Position numbers and translations under genes: made by a program
Notes under the pieces: generated by a model
The model's input: the letters and a program-made list of their open reading frames with translations, nothing else
Databases searched by the model: none
Told to the model about the DNA's origin: nothing
Part shown: piece by piece, positions 8,698 to 17,420 of the stretch
How the letters are laid out: each line of letters opens with the position of its first letter
How positions within the stretch are numbered: position 1 is the first letter of the stretch
Source of the DNA: Pseudoxanthomonas sp. F37
GTDB lineage: Bacteria > Pseudomonadota > Gammaproteobacteria > Xanthomonadales > Xanthomonadaceae
DNA length: 64,000 bases
Direction of reading: 5' to 3'
Assembly (NCBI RefSeq): GCF_022965755.1
Contig: NZ_CP095187.1
Location: 2,728,001-2,792,000 of the forward strand

Positions 8698-9774
8698 TCA
8701 GGGCGCCTTCAGGCCGCCGGCGGTGGGAACGGGAGACAGGCGGTCCGCCGCCTGCGCCGTCTCGACCGTGCAGAGGTCGGCACGGACGAACGGACCGGCG
8801 GCGAGGTTGCCGCGGCGCGGCCGCTGCAACGCATCGCTGCCATCCAGGCCGCGCCCGCCCAGGGCGTCGTAGGCCATCATCTGGTCCATGCACAGGCGGT
8901 CGGTGTCCACGCAGCGGTTGACCACCGCATCGAACAGCCCCGGATCGACCGACGCGTACAGGCGCGCCGGCTCGCGTGAACTGGGCACTTCCAGCTGCAG
9001 GTACTCGGCGCGGGTCAGTGCCTTGCCTTGCGTCCGGGCTTCGCCGATCCAGCGGTCGAAGCCTTGACCGGACAATGCATGGAAGCGGAAGCGCATGTGC
9101 GAGAAGCCCTCGCCGCTGTAGTGGGAAGAGAAGCCCTCGTACTCGCCTTCCTTGTTGATGACCGCGTGCAGCTTGGTCTCCATCGCCGGCATCGTGTAGA
9201 TCATGCCCGCCAGCGCCGGCACGTAGAACGCATTCATCGTGGACGACGAGGTGAGGCGGAAGGTGATGGGACGGTCGACCGGCGCGGCCATCTGGTTGAC
9301 CGAGGCGACGCCGTACTCCGGGTAGACGAACAGCCACTTCCAGTCCAGCGCGACCACCTGCACTTCCAGCGGCCTGACGTGGGCCGGCACGGGCCGTCCC
9401 TCGCCGATGCGCCCCAGCGGGCGGTACGGGTCGAGCAGGTGGGTACCGATCCAGGTGACCGCGCCCAGCGCGATGATGATGAGCAGCGGCACGCCCCAGA
9501 TCACCAGCTCCAGCTGGGTGGAGTGGTCCCAGTCCGGCTTGTAGGTGGCGCGCGTGTTCGCGGCGCGGTAGCGCCAGGCGAACCAGAACGTCAGCGCGAT
9601 CACCGGCACGATGACGATGAGCATCAGCGCGGTGGCCACGATGATCAGATGGCCCTGGCGGGCCGCGATGTCGCCGGCCGGGTTCAGGACCAGCAGGTTG
9701 CATCCCGACAGCATGGACGCGGCGGACATCGCCACGGCGGCCTGCAGGAGTCTGCGCACGAAGGACATGGGCAT
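8698..9774 (-). CDS. cyoA: Quinol oxidase subunit II
   Basis: 358 residues. A lipoprotein signal ends LSGC (lipidated C25), followed by two membrane helices (about 42-62 and 88-108). The cupredoxin domain (about 135-270) carries [14 protein letters not shown] and [15 protein letters not shown]. The CuA ligands (CxxxC) of cytochrome c oxidases are absent ([12 protein letters not shown] instead), which identifies a quinol rather than a cytochrome c oxidase. About 80 residues follow the usual CyoA end region, with a small CVDTDRLC cysteine pair, making it longer than E. coli CyoA (315). First gene of the operon. Confidence 0.95.
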   Translation of the reverse strand: MPMSFVRRLLQAAVAMSAASMLSGCNLLVLNPAGDIAARQGHLIIVATALMLIVIVPVIALTFWFAWRYRAANTRATYKPDWDHSTQLELVIWGVPLLIIIALGAVTWIGTHLLDPYRPLGRIGEGRPVPAHVRPLEVQVVALDWKWLFVYPEYGVASVNQMAAPVDRPITFRLTSSSTMNAFYVPALAGMIYTMPAMETKLHAVINKEGEYEGFSSHYSGEGFSHMRFRFHALSGQGFDRWIGEARTQGKALTRAEYLQLEVPSSREPARLYASVDPGLFDAVVNRCVDTDRLCMDQMMAYDALGGRGLDGSDALQRPRRGNLAAGPFVRADLCTVETAQAADRLSPVPTAGGLKAP

Positions 9775-9788
9775 GGGGGGTCTGCCGA

Positions 9789-9802
9789 TTGATCCAGATC
9801 AA
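9789..9802 (-). promoter_or_regulatory. FNR/ANR box upstream of cyoA
   Basis: TTGATCCAGATCAA is a perfect match to the FNR/ANR consensus TTGAT-N4-ATCAA. It lies 15-28 bp upstream of the cyoA start, so it probably overlaps the promoter or transcript start, a position expected for anaerobic repression (FNR represses cyo in E. coli). It is about 120 bp from the divergent MFS gene and could also touch its promoter. Confidence 0.8.
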
Positions 9803-9917
9803 TGTAGTGCGCCCCGCTTTCCGGGAGTATTGGACGTTTTGTCCTATCGCGGATGCGCGCCCGGTCTGCCAGTCTATGGTCGCCCCCTCCCCTGTCCGGC
9901 CCGGCGGCCCCTGCGCG

Positions 9918-11228
9918 ATGTCGACCCTCAGCCCCACCCGCTCCACCCACGACCATGGCACCAAGGCCGATGCCGATGTCGCCCCGGGCGAAATCGCCGT
10001 CGGCGTGGTGATCGGGCGCGCGTCGGAATACTTCGACTTCTTCGTCTTCGGCATCGCCTCCGCGCTGGTGTTCCCGGCGGTGTTCTTTCCGTTCATGGAC
10101 CGCCTGCAGGGCACGCTGTGGTCTTTCGCGCTGTTCGCCCTGGCGTTCGTCGCGCGTCCGCTGGGCACCGTGCTGTTCATGGCCCTGCAGGCGCGCTGGG
10201 GCCGCGGCGTCAAGCTGACCATCAGCCTGTTCCTGCTGGGCACGGCGACCGCGGGCATCGCCTTCCTTCCCGGCTACGGTACGCTCGGCGGCACGGCCAT
10301 CGTGCTGCTCGCCCTGTTCCGCGTGCTGCAGGGCCTGGCGATGGGCGGCTCGTGGGACGGCCTGCCCTCGCTGCTGGCATTGAATGCACCCAAGGACCGG
10401 CGCGGCTGGTACGCCATGCTGGGACAGTTGGGCGCACCGGTGGGATTCATCGTGGCCGCGGGCGTGTTCGCCTTCCTGTATGCCAGCCTGGAGCCGGCCG
10501 ACCTGCTGTCGTGGGGCTGGCGCTATCCGTTCTTCGTCGCGTTCGCCATCAACGTGGTGGCGCTGTTCGCCCGCCTGCGCATCGTGGTGGCCGAGGAATA
10601 CCAGCACCGCATGGGCGAACTGGAACTGGAACCCACGCCGGTGCGCGAGCTGTTCCGGGCCAAGGGACGCCATGTGGTGATCGGCGCGTTCGCGGCGCTG
10701 GCCAGCTATGCGCTGTTCCACATCGTCACCATCTTCCCGCTGTCTTGGATCCTGCTGTATTCGCAGCAGTCCATCGTCAGCTTCCTGCTGGTGCAGATCT
10801 TCGGCGCGTTCATCGCCGCCGGCGCCATCGTGGCCTCGGGCGTGATCGCCGACCGCTTCGGCCGGGCGCGCACGCTGGGCGCTTTGGCCGTGGGCATCGC
10901 CATGTTCAGCGGGTTCGCGCCCACGCTGATGGAAGGCGGCGCGGTCGGCCAGGGCGCCTTCATCCTGGTGGGGTTCGCGCTGCTGGGCCTGTCCTACGGC
11001 CAGGCCGCCGGCGCGGTCACCGCCAATTTCGGCCGGCGCTACCGCTACACCGGGGCCGCGCTCACCTCCGACCTGGCGTGGCTGATCGGCGCCGCCTTCG
11101 CCCCGCTGGTCGCACTGGGCCTGTGCGCCAACTTCGGACTGGCGTGGCTGGGCGCCTACCTGCTGTCCGGCGCGCTGGGCACGCTGGTCGCCCTGGGCAT
11201 CAACCGGGCCATGAACTACAAGAGCTGA
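9918..11228 (+). CDS. MFS transporter, metabolite:H+ symporter (MHS) type
   Basis: 436 residues with 12 predicted membrane helices. The signatures [25 protein letters not shown] and [16 protein letters not shown] fit the MHS branch (ProP/KgtP-like dicarboxylate, osmolyte or citrate symporters). The second loop between helices 8-9 has [11 protein letters not shown]. The ATG at 9918 is chosen because an earlier in-frame codon reads through the FNR box. Divergent from cyoA. The substrate cannot be told from sequence. Confidence 0.85.
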   Translation: MSTLSPTRSTHDHGTKADADVAPGEIAVGVVIGRASEYFDFFVFGIASALVFPAVFFPFMDRLQGTLWSFALFALAFVARPLGTVLFMALQARWGRGVKLTISLFLLGTATAGIAFLPGYGTLGGTAIVLLALFRVLQGLAMGGSWDGLPSLLALNAPKDRRGWYAMLGQLGAPVGFIVAAGVFAFLYASLEPADLLSWGWRYPFFVAFAINVVALFARLRIVVAEEYQHRMGELELEPTPVRELFRAKGRHVVIGAFAALASYALFHIVTIFPLSWILLYSQQSIVSFLLVQIFGAFIAAGAIVASGVIADRFGRARTLGALAVGIAMFSGFAPTLMEGGAVGQGAFILVGFALLGLSYGQAAGAVTANFGRRYRYTGAALTSDLAWLIGAAFAPLVALGLCANFGLAWLGAYLLSGALGTLVALGINRAMNYKS

Positions 11229-11245
11229 CGACGGCGCAGTCGCAC

Positions 11246-11251
11246 TACAAT
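11246..11251 (+). promoter_or_regulatory. Candidate -10 box for the isomerase gene
   Basis: TACAAT lies 22 bp before the start codon, with CTGACG at 11225-11230 as a weak -35 at 15-bp spacing. The isomerase gene follows the MFS stop by 44 bp, so it may have its own promoter. Evidence is motif only. Confidence 0.3.
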
Positions 11252-11272
11252 CCGGGCATCCCAAGCCCCGGA

Positions 11273-12187
11273 ATGTCCATGCGCCTGACGCCCTTGCTGC
11301 TCGCCTGCCTGTTCGCCCTGCCCACTGCGCACGCGGCCGAGCCGCCGACGTATCCCAGCGCCAAGGAGATCCTGGACGCCTCGCCCGATGCCGACTGGCG
11401 CATGCTCGACCCGGCCAACACGCTGTACATGGACGTGCCCGGCGGACGCGTGGTGATCGAGCTGGCGCCGGCCTTCGCGCCCGAGCACGTGGCCAACATC
11501 CGCACGCTGGCGCGCGAAGGCTTCTGGAACGGGCTGGCCATCTATCGCTCGCAGGACAACTTCGTGGTGCAGTTCGGCGATGCCGACGCGGAAGACGCGG
11601 CGAAGGCGAAACCGCTGGGCAAGGCGAAAACCAAGCTGCCGGCGGAATTCGCACGCACCGGTGACGGCGTGTCCTTCACCCGCCTGCCGGACGTGGATGG
11701 CTGGGCGCCCGAAGTCGGCTTCGTCGATGGCTTCCCGGCAGGACGCGATCCGAAGGCGAACGAAGTCTGGCTGGCGCACTGCTACGGCGCGCTCGGCGCG
11801 GGCCGTGGCGGGCCGCCCGACAGCAGCAATGGCAGCGAGCTGTACGTGGTCACCGGGCAGTCGCCGCGGCAGCTGGACCGCAACATCACCCTGGTCGGGC
11901 GCGTGGTGAAGGGCATGGAACTGCTCAGCGCGATCCGGCGCGGCCCCGAGCCCATGGGCTTCTACGAGAACGCCGCCGAGCGCACGCCGATCACCGCCAT
12001 CCGCCTGGCCAGCGACGTGCCCGAATCCGAGCGCACGCCGCTGCAGGTGCTGCGCACCGATTCCAGGACCTTCACGGCCGCCACCGAGGCGCGCCGCAAC
12101 CGCCGCGACGGCTGGTACGTGCGGCCGGCCGGCCATATCGACCTGTGCAACGTGCCGTTGCCGGTGCGCACGCCCCCAAGCCGCTGA
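11273..12187 (+). CDS. Periplasmic cyclophilin-type peptidylprolyl isomerase
   Basis: 304 residues. A signal peptide ([21 protein letters not shown]) precedes a cyclophilin domain from about residue 45: [43 protein letters not shown], then [25 protein letters not shown] and [17 protein letters not shown]. The catalytic Arg/Phe/Gln core ([12 protein letters not shown]) is present. The domain is interrupted by an insertion rich in Ala/Lys ([17 protein letters not shown]), and about 70 extra residues follow. It should catalyse proline isomerisation in exported proteins. ATG 11279 is an alternative start. Confidence 0.85.
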   Translation: MSMRLTPLLLACLFALPTAHAAEPPTYPSAKEILDASPDADWRMLDPANTLYMDVPGGRVVIELAPAFAPEHVANIRTLAREGFWNGLAIYRSQDNFVVQFGDADAEDAAKAKPLGKAKTKLPAEFARTGDGVSFTRLPDVDGWAPEVGFVDGFPAGRDPKANEVWLAHCYGALGAGRGGPPDSSNGSELYVVTGQSPRQLDRNITLVGRVVKGMELLSAIRRGPEPMGFYENAAERTPITAIRLASDVPESERTPLQVLRTDSRTFTAATEARRNRRDGWYVRPAGHIDLCNVPLPVRTPPSR

Positions 12188-12219
12188 GTCCCCGCAAGCG
12201 CCTTCCCGACGGACGGCGC

Positions 12220-12271
12220 TTGACAGCCGTACCTTGCACTTAGATATTTAGCAAATACGTTAATTATCTAA
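12220..12271 (+). promoter_or_regulatory. Promoter and operator of the ArsR-type operon
   Basis: TTGACA (12220-12225) is a perfect -35, and GATATT (12243-12248) at 17-bp spacing is the best -10. The inverted repeat TTAGATA (12240-12246) / TATCTAA (12265-12271) overlaps the -10 and start region in an AT-rich block that stands out from its surroundings. This is the usual layout for ArsR-family autorepression. Confidence 0.7.
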
Positions 12272-12277
12272 ATCCAC

Positions 12278-12607
12278 ATGACGGTCGACCGCATCTTCGA
12301 CGCCCTGGCCTCGCGCCCGCGTCGCGAAATCCTCGCCTACCTGTCCGCGCAGGAACTCACCGCTGGCGAGATCGCTGCGCGCTTCGACATGAGCGCACCG
12401 GCCATCTCGCGGCACCTGTCCGTGCTGGAAGCCGCCGGACTGGTCAGCAGTGACAAGCGGGGGCAGTTCGTCTTCTACCGCCTGGCGCCCGACAACCTGG
12501 TCAACACGCTGACCGGCTTCGCCTTCGAGGTCTGCCCCACCGCCGGGCCGCTGAAGCGCGAAGCCAAGGCACGCGCGCGCAAGACCGCGACACCCAAGCC
12601 CCGCTGA
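12278..12607 (+). CDS. ArsR family transcriptional regulator (SdpR-like)
   Basis: 109 residues. The winged helix-turn-helix covers residues 3-80 (IFDALASRPRREILAYLSAQELTAGEIA, SAPAISRHLSVLEAAGLV, RGQFVFYRL). It lacks the CVC metal site of ArsR/SmtB sensors, so it belongs to the metal-independent branch. The C-tail is basic (KARARKTATPKPR). There is no good ribosome site before the ATG. The next gene starts 16 bp later and is probably its co-transcribed target. Confidence 0.9.
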   Translation: MTVDRIFDALASRPRREILAYLSAQELTAGEIAARFDMSAPAISRHLSVLEAAGLVSSDKRGQFVFYRLAPDNLVNTLTGFAFEVCPTAGPLKREAKARARKTATPKPR

Positions 12608-12623
12608 TCCTCGAGGAGCCTCC

Positions 12624-14021
12624 ATGCATCGCCATGCCGACGTCGTCCCGGGTTTCCCCACCGCCCGCATCCGTTCGTACTCGGGCGGGCTACCCGTGGA
12701 AGTGGTGTTGCTGGCGCAACTCGGGCCGGGCGCGGGCGATCGCCTGCACGCGGACACCGGCGCGCTGCAGCGCGCGCATCCCGGCTTCGTGGATGCACTG
12801 GACGAACCATCGGTGCGCATCGCCGCACCGGATTTCGATGCGGGCGAACGCAGCGCGCTGTACACCTTCACCGTCGGAGCCATGGGCCATCCTTTCCATC
12901 GTCACGCAGGACATCGCACTTTCACCGCGGTGACCGGCAGTGGCGGCGCGCGCCTGCGCTTCTCGACGGCATCGGACCAACAGATCGCACGCGATCCCGC
13001 GCATTTCGCCGCCGCGCTCCACCATGTCGATCTGCCCCCCGATGCGCTTTTCAGCGTGCGCTTCGGCGGCGGCACCTGGCACCAGTTCGCGCCGCTGCAG
13101 GCGGGCAGCCCGCATCCGGTACTGTTCGCGCTGTCGTGCCACACGGACGAACTCGGTGGGCTGCCACGCGGTGCCTTGCAGGACCAGGTGTTCGCTGGCG
13201 AGGCGAACATCGCCACGCTGACGGAAACGCTGCCGCCTTCCGTGCAGGCGTGGCTGGCCGCGCATCCCGCGCATGTGGAGCGCGTCCCGACCGTTCGGCT
13301 TGCCCTGCATGCGCCGCCGGACAGCTGGCAGCAACATCTCTGCACCTCGCTGCGCGCGCGTGCCGGGCGACTGCGCTCCCGCCTGGCCGGCTGGTACGCC
13401 GAGATCGGCTTCGTCGAAGGCCGTGCGTCGCCGGTGAAAGCGCTGCCGTCCCCGCCCTCCGGATCGCTCCTCCTGGAGCAACTGCCGGGATTCCATCATC
13501 AGGACACCTTCAGCCTGCGCCTGCAAGGCACGACGAACGCGACCGCATCGGCCCTGATGGCGGACGTACTGGAAGGCTTCCTGCAGTCCCGCCCCGCCGG
13601 CGTTACCCAGCTGATGCGATTGCGGAACGCGCTGGTGCGCCCGCTGCGGCTGCGCACCTCGCCGCTGGGCTGCCCGGTGTCGTCGCTACTGTCGACGGAC
13701 GACGGGCCACTGTTCGCCGGCCGCTATCCGGTGCTGTCGCAGCGGATCGATGCCGACGGGCAACGCGCACAGGTGATCCTGGGCGCGGATGATCGCCATC
13801 TGGCGTTCCGTTCCTGCGTGGGGGTGCAGATCACCGATACCGGCGTGGAGATCACGCTGGGCACCCGCGTGCGGTGCGCCAATGTCTTCGGGCGCGCGTA
13901 CATGGCCGCGATCAGCGGTGTGCACCATGCCTACATCGCGCCGGCGATGCTGCGGACGGCGGTGGAGGGCGCGGTGCAGCGGCACGCACCGCTGTCGCTG
14001 GCGCAGGGGCTGTTCGCCTGA
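12624..14021 (+). CDS. Cupin-like / DUF2867 fusion protein
   Basis: 465 residues, ribosome site GAGGAG 6 bp before the ATG. The C-terminal half (about 285-460) resembles DUF2867: LLEQLPGFHHQDTFSL, LFAGRYPVLSQRI, DRHLAFRSCVGVQ, RVRCANVFGRAYMAAI and HHAYIAPAMLRTAV. The N-terminal half (about 1-250) looks like a small-molecule-binding cupin-type domain, with HPFHRHAGHRTFT, SVRFGGGTWHQFA and ALSCHTDE supplying several His residues that could bind metal. DUF2867 is usually a stand-alone domain. Function unknown; control by the upstream ArsR protein is inferred. Confidence 0.75.
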   Translation: MHRHADVVPGFPTARIRSYSGGLPVEVVLLAQLGPGAGDRLHADTGALQRAHPGFVDALDEPSVRIAAPDFDAGERSALYTFTVGAMGHPFHRHAGHRTFTAVTGSGGARLRFSTASDQQIARDPAHFAAALHHVDLPPDALFSVRFGGGTWHQFAPLQAGSPHPVLFALSCHTDELGGLPRGALQDQVFAGEANIATLTETLPPSVQAWLAAHPAHVERVPTVRLALHAPPDSWQQHLCTSLRARAGRLRSRLAGWYAEIGFVEGRASPVKALPSPPSGSLLLEQLPGFHHQDTFSLRLQGTTNATASALMADVLEGFLQSRPAGVTQLMRLRNALVRPLRLRTSPLGCPVSSLLSTDDGPLFAGRYPVLSQRIDADGQRAQVILGADDRHLAFRSCVGVQITDTGVEITLGTRVRCANVFGRAYMAAISGVHHAYIAPAMLRTAVEGAVQRHAPLSLAQGLFA

Positions 14022-14028
14022 CGCCCGC

Positions 14029-14925
14029 TCACGCGGCGCGCTGGCTGGCGGCCACGCTGCCCAGGATCAGCGCACCGGCGGCGAGCATCGCCAGCGTCAC
14101 CGGCTCGCCGAGGAAGGCCCACGCGAATCCGGCCCCGAACAGCGGCACCAGGTAGGTCACCGTCGACGCGCGCGCCGGGCCGATGCGCTGGATCAACCGG
14201 TAATACAGCAGGAACGCATAGCCCGTGCAGACCACGCCGATGGCGATGGCGGCGCCCCACGCACCGGGTGCGATGCGGGCCGTCGGCCAATGCGTCGCCG
14301 CGAACGGCAGCACCAGCAGCGCCGCACAGCCGAGCGTGGCCGCGGCCGCGGCGGCGGGTGGAATGCCGGCCAGGTGCCTGCGCACCAGGTTGACGCCGAC
14401 GCCATACAGCAATGCCGCCGTGGAACCGGCCACCACCGCGCCGCCCACGCTCAAGCCACCGGCCTTGCTGGTCGCCAGCACCACCACGCCGACGAAACCG
14501 ACAAGCAGCGCGAACGAGCGGCGCGTGCCGATCTTCTGGCCGAAGAACAGGAAGCCCACCAGCGCGGCGAACAGCACGGTCATCGCGTTGCAGATCGCAC
14601 CGATCGCGGCGGGCGACCGTTGCGCCGCCCACGCGAACAGCAGGAACGGAATGGCCGAATTGACCGCACCGATCATCGCAAGGCGCGGCCACATGCCGGC
14701 GCGGAAGTGCGCACGCTCGCGCCACAGGAACGGCAGCAGGACCAGCGCGCCCAGCGCCAGCCGCACTTCGACCAATGCGAACGGCCCGAACGGATTCGCC
14801 GCGATGCGCATGAAGAGGAACGAGCTGCCCCAGATCGCGCCCAGCGCCAGCAGTTCCAGCGGCGTGCGCCAGTCGCGCCCGGCCACTTGCGGGAGGGGGT
14901 CCACGGTTGTCGTCGCCTGTGCCAT
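14029..14925 (-). CDS. EamA family (DMT) exporter
   Basis: 298 residues, ten predicted membrane helices in two EamA repeats (ELLALGAIWGSSFLFMRIAA near residue 25; TYLVPLFGAGFAWAFLGEPVT near 260). Ribosome site GAGGGTG lies 6 bp before the ATG at 14925; ATG 14955 is an alternative. Divergent from a LysR regulator with a 106-bp gap, a typical exporter-regulator pair. Likely exports an amino acid or other small metabolite; the substrate is unknown. Confidence 0.88.
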   Translation of the reverse strand: MAQATTTVDPLPQVAGRDWRTPLELLALGAIWGSSFLFMRIAANPFGPFALVEVRLALGALVLLPFLWRERAHFRAGMWPRLAMIGAVNSAIPFLLFAWAAQRSPAAIGAICNAMTVLFAALVGFLFFGQKIGTRRSFALLVGFVGVVVLATSKAGGLSVGGAVVAGSTAALLYGVGVNLVRRHLAGIPPAAAAAATLGCAALLVLPFAATHWPTARIAPGAWGAAIAIGVVCTGYAFLLYYRLIQRIGPARASTVTYLVPLFGAGFAWAFLGEPVTLAMLAAGALILGSVAASQRAA

Positions 14926-15031
14926 TGCCGCACCCTCATTCGTGTCGGCGCCCATTCTGGCCGAACCCGCGACCCGCACAAGCGCGTACCATGCGGGCAA
15001 GCCACAAATCCTGCTTGTGTCTGGAGCGACC

Positions 15032-15967
15032 ATGAGCCTGCGCCCCGCCCTGCTGCCCGCCCTCGGCGTTTTCGCCGCCGCCGCACGCCACCAGAACTTC
15101 GCCCACGCGGCCGACGAACTGCACCTCACGGCGAGTGCCGTCAGCCACCACGTGCGCAAGCTGGAGGCGCTGTTGGGCGTGGTCCTGTTCCAGCGCCACG
15201 CGCGCGGGGTGAAGCTGACCCTGGAAGGCAGGCAACTGGCCGATGCCGCCAATGCGGCGCTGGGCGACATCGATGCCGTGGCCTCGCACCTGAAGCTGGC
15301 CGGCAAGACCACCACGCTGCGCATCACCACGCTGCATTCGCTCGCCTACTGCTGGCTGCTGCCGCGGCTGCCGCGCTTCTGCGCCCGCCACCCGCACATC
15401 CGCCTGCACGTGGACACCGGCATCGCACTGACCCGGTTCGACGACGAGGGGCCGGAGCTGGGCATCCGTCACGGGCCCGGGCACTGGGCGGGCCTGACCG
15501 CGCACCACCTGATGGACGATGAACTGTTCCCGGTCGCCTCGCCCGCCCTGCCCGGCATCGACGCCGTACTGGAACCCCGCCAGATCGCCCGGCTCCCTCT
15601 GGTGACGGACCTGGCGCTGCAGGGGTGGCGCGACTGGTTCCGCGCAGCGGGCGTGCGTGGCCTGCGCCTGCCGGCGATGCACAGCTTCAACGACAGCACC
15701 GATGCGATGCGTGCCGCGGTCTATGGCGTCGGCGCGGCGCTGGCACGCCGGCATGTCGCCCAGCCCTACCTGCAGCGCTACGAACTGGTGCGCCTGCCGG
15801 GCCCTGCGCTGAAGGCCCGCTTCGCGTACTACGCCGTGCACCCGGCACACAAACCCCCCAGCGCCGCGGCGCAGGCGTTCATCGACTGGCTGAAGGAAGA
15901 GGCGCGCGACGAGCGCACCCCGCTGCCACCGATGCCGGACGACTTTCTGGGGCGGCGCGGCGGTTGA
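15032..15967 (+). CDS. LysR family regulator (GcvA-like)
   Basis: 311 residues. An N-terminal HTH (LGVFAAAARHQNFAHAADELHLTASAVSHHVRKLE) and GVVLFQRHARGVKLTLEG place it in the GcvA-like subgroup. The effector domain (about 90-295) includes DEGPELGIRHGPGHWAGL. The C-terminal tail after residue 290 is charged. It is divergent from the EamA exporter and probably controls it in response to the exported compound. Confidence 0.9.
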   Translation: MSLRPALLPALGVFAAAARHQNFAHAADELHLTASAVSHHVRKLEALLGVVLFQRHARGVKLTLEGRQLADAANAALGDIDAVASHLKLAGKTTTLRITTLHSLAYCWLLPRLPRFCARHPHIRLHVDTGIALTRFDDEGPELGIRHGPGHWAGLTAHHLMDDELFPVASPALPGIDAVLEPRQIARLPLVTDLALQGWRDWFRAAGVRGLRLPAMHSFNDSTDAMRAAVYGVGAALARRHVAQPYLQRYELVRLPGPALKARFAYYAVHPAHKPPSAAAQAFIDWLKEEARDERTPLPPMPDDFLGRRGG

Positions 15968-15983
15968 TCCCGCTCGCGATCCG

Positions 15984-16874
15984 TCAGGGCACGGCCTTCA
16001 GTGCCTGCACCACCATCGGCTTCAGCGCGCGGATCTGGGGGTCGCCGGACTGGTCGGCCTCCAGATGGAGACTCATCAGGAACGCCATCAGGTCGTGCCG
16101 GCGCGCCAGCCATGCGCTGTCGGCATACGCCTGCTCCGCAACGCCGAGCCGGGGTGGCAACGCAGCGAACCAGCGCGTCCACGCCGCCTCGTCCAGCAGC
16201 CCGCGTCTGGCGGCGTACAGCACCGGCCGCGCCAATCGCCCCGGCTCGCCGAAGACATAGGCATGCGCGTTTTCCGGTACCGCCTGTTCCGCCACGGCCT
16301 GCAGGAGCACTTCCACCTGCGCCCGGTCCACCTGTTCGTTGAGCACCAACTGAAGCAACCAGTCGGCCCCATGCGCGACGCCATGCCGCCACCCCTCTAC
16401 CGCGTCGAAACCGCGATAGTCGCGGACCGACGCCAGGTAGGCAGCAGCGCGCGCGACCATGTCGGCGCGTTCCTCGGCCGACATCCAGGGGGCGATGCGG
16501 TCCGTGCGCGCCACCTCGGACAATACGAGGGCGGCGAAGGGCGGACCGAATCCCGCGGGGTCTTCTTGGCCGAGCATCGCATACAGGTGATCGCGCAGGG
16601 CGCGGCGCTGCTCCGCATCCAACTGGCCCGCGCGCAGCCAGGTGCTCAGGCCTTCGTAGGCCACACCATCGCGCAAGGCGGGATCGGGATGGGCCAGGCA
16701 TGCCGGCAGCCCCGCCACCAGGGTGGCGCGCACGTGGTCGGTGACGGCGAATTTCTGCTCGCGCAGCAACTGCAGCGACGCCGGATCGGTGCCCTCGGGC
16801 GGACACGCCGCCTGCGCCGACCACGACAGAACCACGCCCGCCCACGCCAGCCATGCCCTTGAACGCATCGTCAT
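15984..16874 (-). CDS. DUF2785 family secreted protein
   Basis: 296 residues with a signal peptide (MRSRAWLAWAGVVLSWSAQA) then a helical DUF2785 domain (RDGVAYEGLSTWLRAGQL, VRDYRGFDAVEGWRHGVAHGADWLLQL, VLYAARRGLLDEAAWTRW). The starts MTM- at 16874 and 16868 are both possible. It ends 14 bp from the LysR gene on the other strand. Function unknown. Confidence 0.8.
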   Translation of the reverse strand: MTMRSRAWLAWAGVVLSWSAQAACPPEGTDPASLQLLREQKFAVTDHVRATLVAGLPACLAHPDPALRDGVAYEGLSTWLRAGQLDAEQRRALRDHLYAMLGQEDPAGFGPPFAALVLSEVARTDRIAPWMSAEERADMVARAAAYLASVRDYRGFDAVEGWRHGVAHGADWLLQLVLNEQVDRAQVEVLLQAVAEQAVPENAHAYVFGEPGRLARPVLYAARRGLLDEAAWTRWFAALPPRLGVAEQAYADSAWLARRHDLMAFLMSLHLEADQSGDPQIRALKPMVVQALKAVP

Positions 16875-16958
16875 CTCCTCGATCGTTGCCTCGCCCGTCC
16901 AGCGGACAGCCAGCGGCACCGCAGAGGACAGCGCAGACGAACTACCCCGTTCCCATGG

Positions 16959-17309
16959 TCAGGCGCTGGCGCCATCGAAAGGAATGACCTTCAATGCGGC
17001 AAGGTCCACATCGGGCAGGCAGCGCACGTTGACGGCGACCATCTGCGCACCAGTCTTGGGGTGCGCGGCCTCGCCATACGGCGCAATCCCGCAACGGGCA
17101 CAGAAATGGTGCTGGATGTGGTGCTTGTTGAACGTGTAGGTCGACAGGTCCCCTTCGGGCGTCTTCAACACCAGCGCCTCGCGCGGGGCGAACCACAGCA
17201 GTCCGCCGCGCCGTCGGCACAGCGAGCAGTTGCAGTCGACGACCTCCGCGATGTCGCCCTCGACCTCGAAGGCGATGCGTCCGCAATGGCAGCTTCCCTC
17301 ATGCTTCAT
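16959..17309 (-). CDS. GFA family (Mss4-like) zinc protein
   Basis: 116 residues. Cysteine motifs CHCG (near 8), CNCSLC (near 28) and CARCG (near 77) form the zinc sites of the glutathione-dependent formaldehyde-activating (Gfa) fold, with WFAPREALVLKTPEGDLSTY and HHIQHHFC between. The first gene copy of two GFA proteins in this window (see 60966-61367). GFA homologues do not necessarily act on formaldehyde, so no reaction is assigned. Confidence 0.9.
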   Translation of the reverse strand: MKHEGSCHCGRIAFEVEGDIAEVVDCNCSLCRRRGGLLWFAPREALVLKTPEGDLSTYTFNKHHIQHHFCARCGIAPYGEAAHPKTGAQMVAVNVRCLPDVDLAALKVIPFDGASA

Positions 17310-17420
17310 GTCAGGTTCCTCCGGTGGACCGCCCAAGCGTATATCGAATGGCACGGGTACAGGCATGACCTTCGGCCTATTCTGTGCATTCCGCTTTCGC
17401 CGCACCGCAACAGGACTCCC

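Noticed and set aside
9789..9917. Upstream extension of the MFS gene starting at an ATT within the FNR box
   Set aside because: Homology begins at the ATG at 9918 and the extension is unlike MFS N-termini.
6728..10258. A 1176-codon open frame on the minus strand across cyoA/cyoB
   Set aside because: It is the alternate frame of the cyo genes, with Arg/Pro/His-rich composition typical of GC-rich shadow reading; cyoA and cyoB fit known proteins in full.
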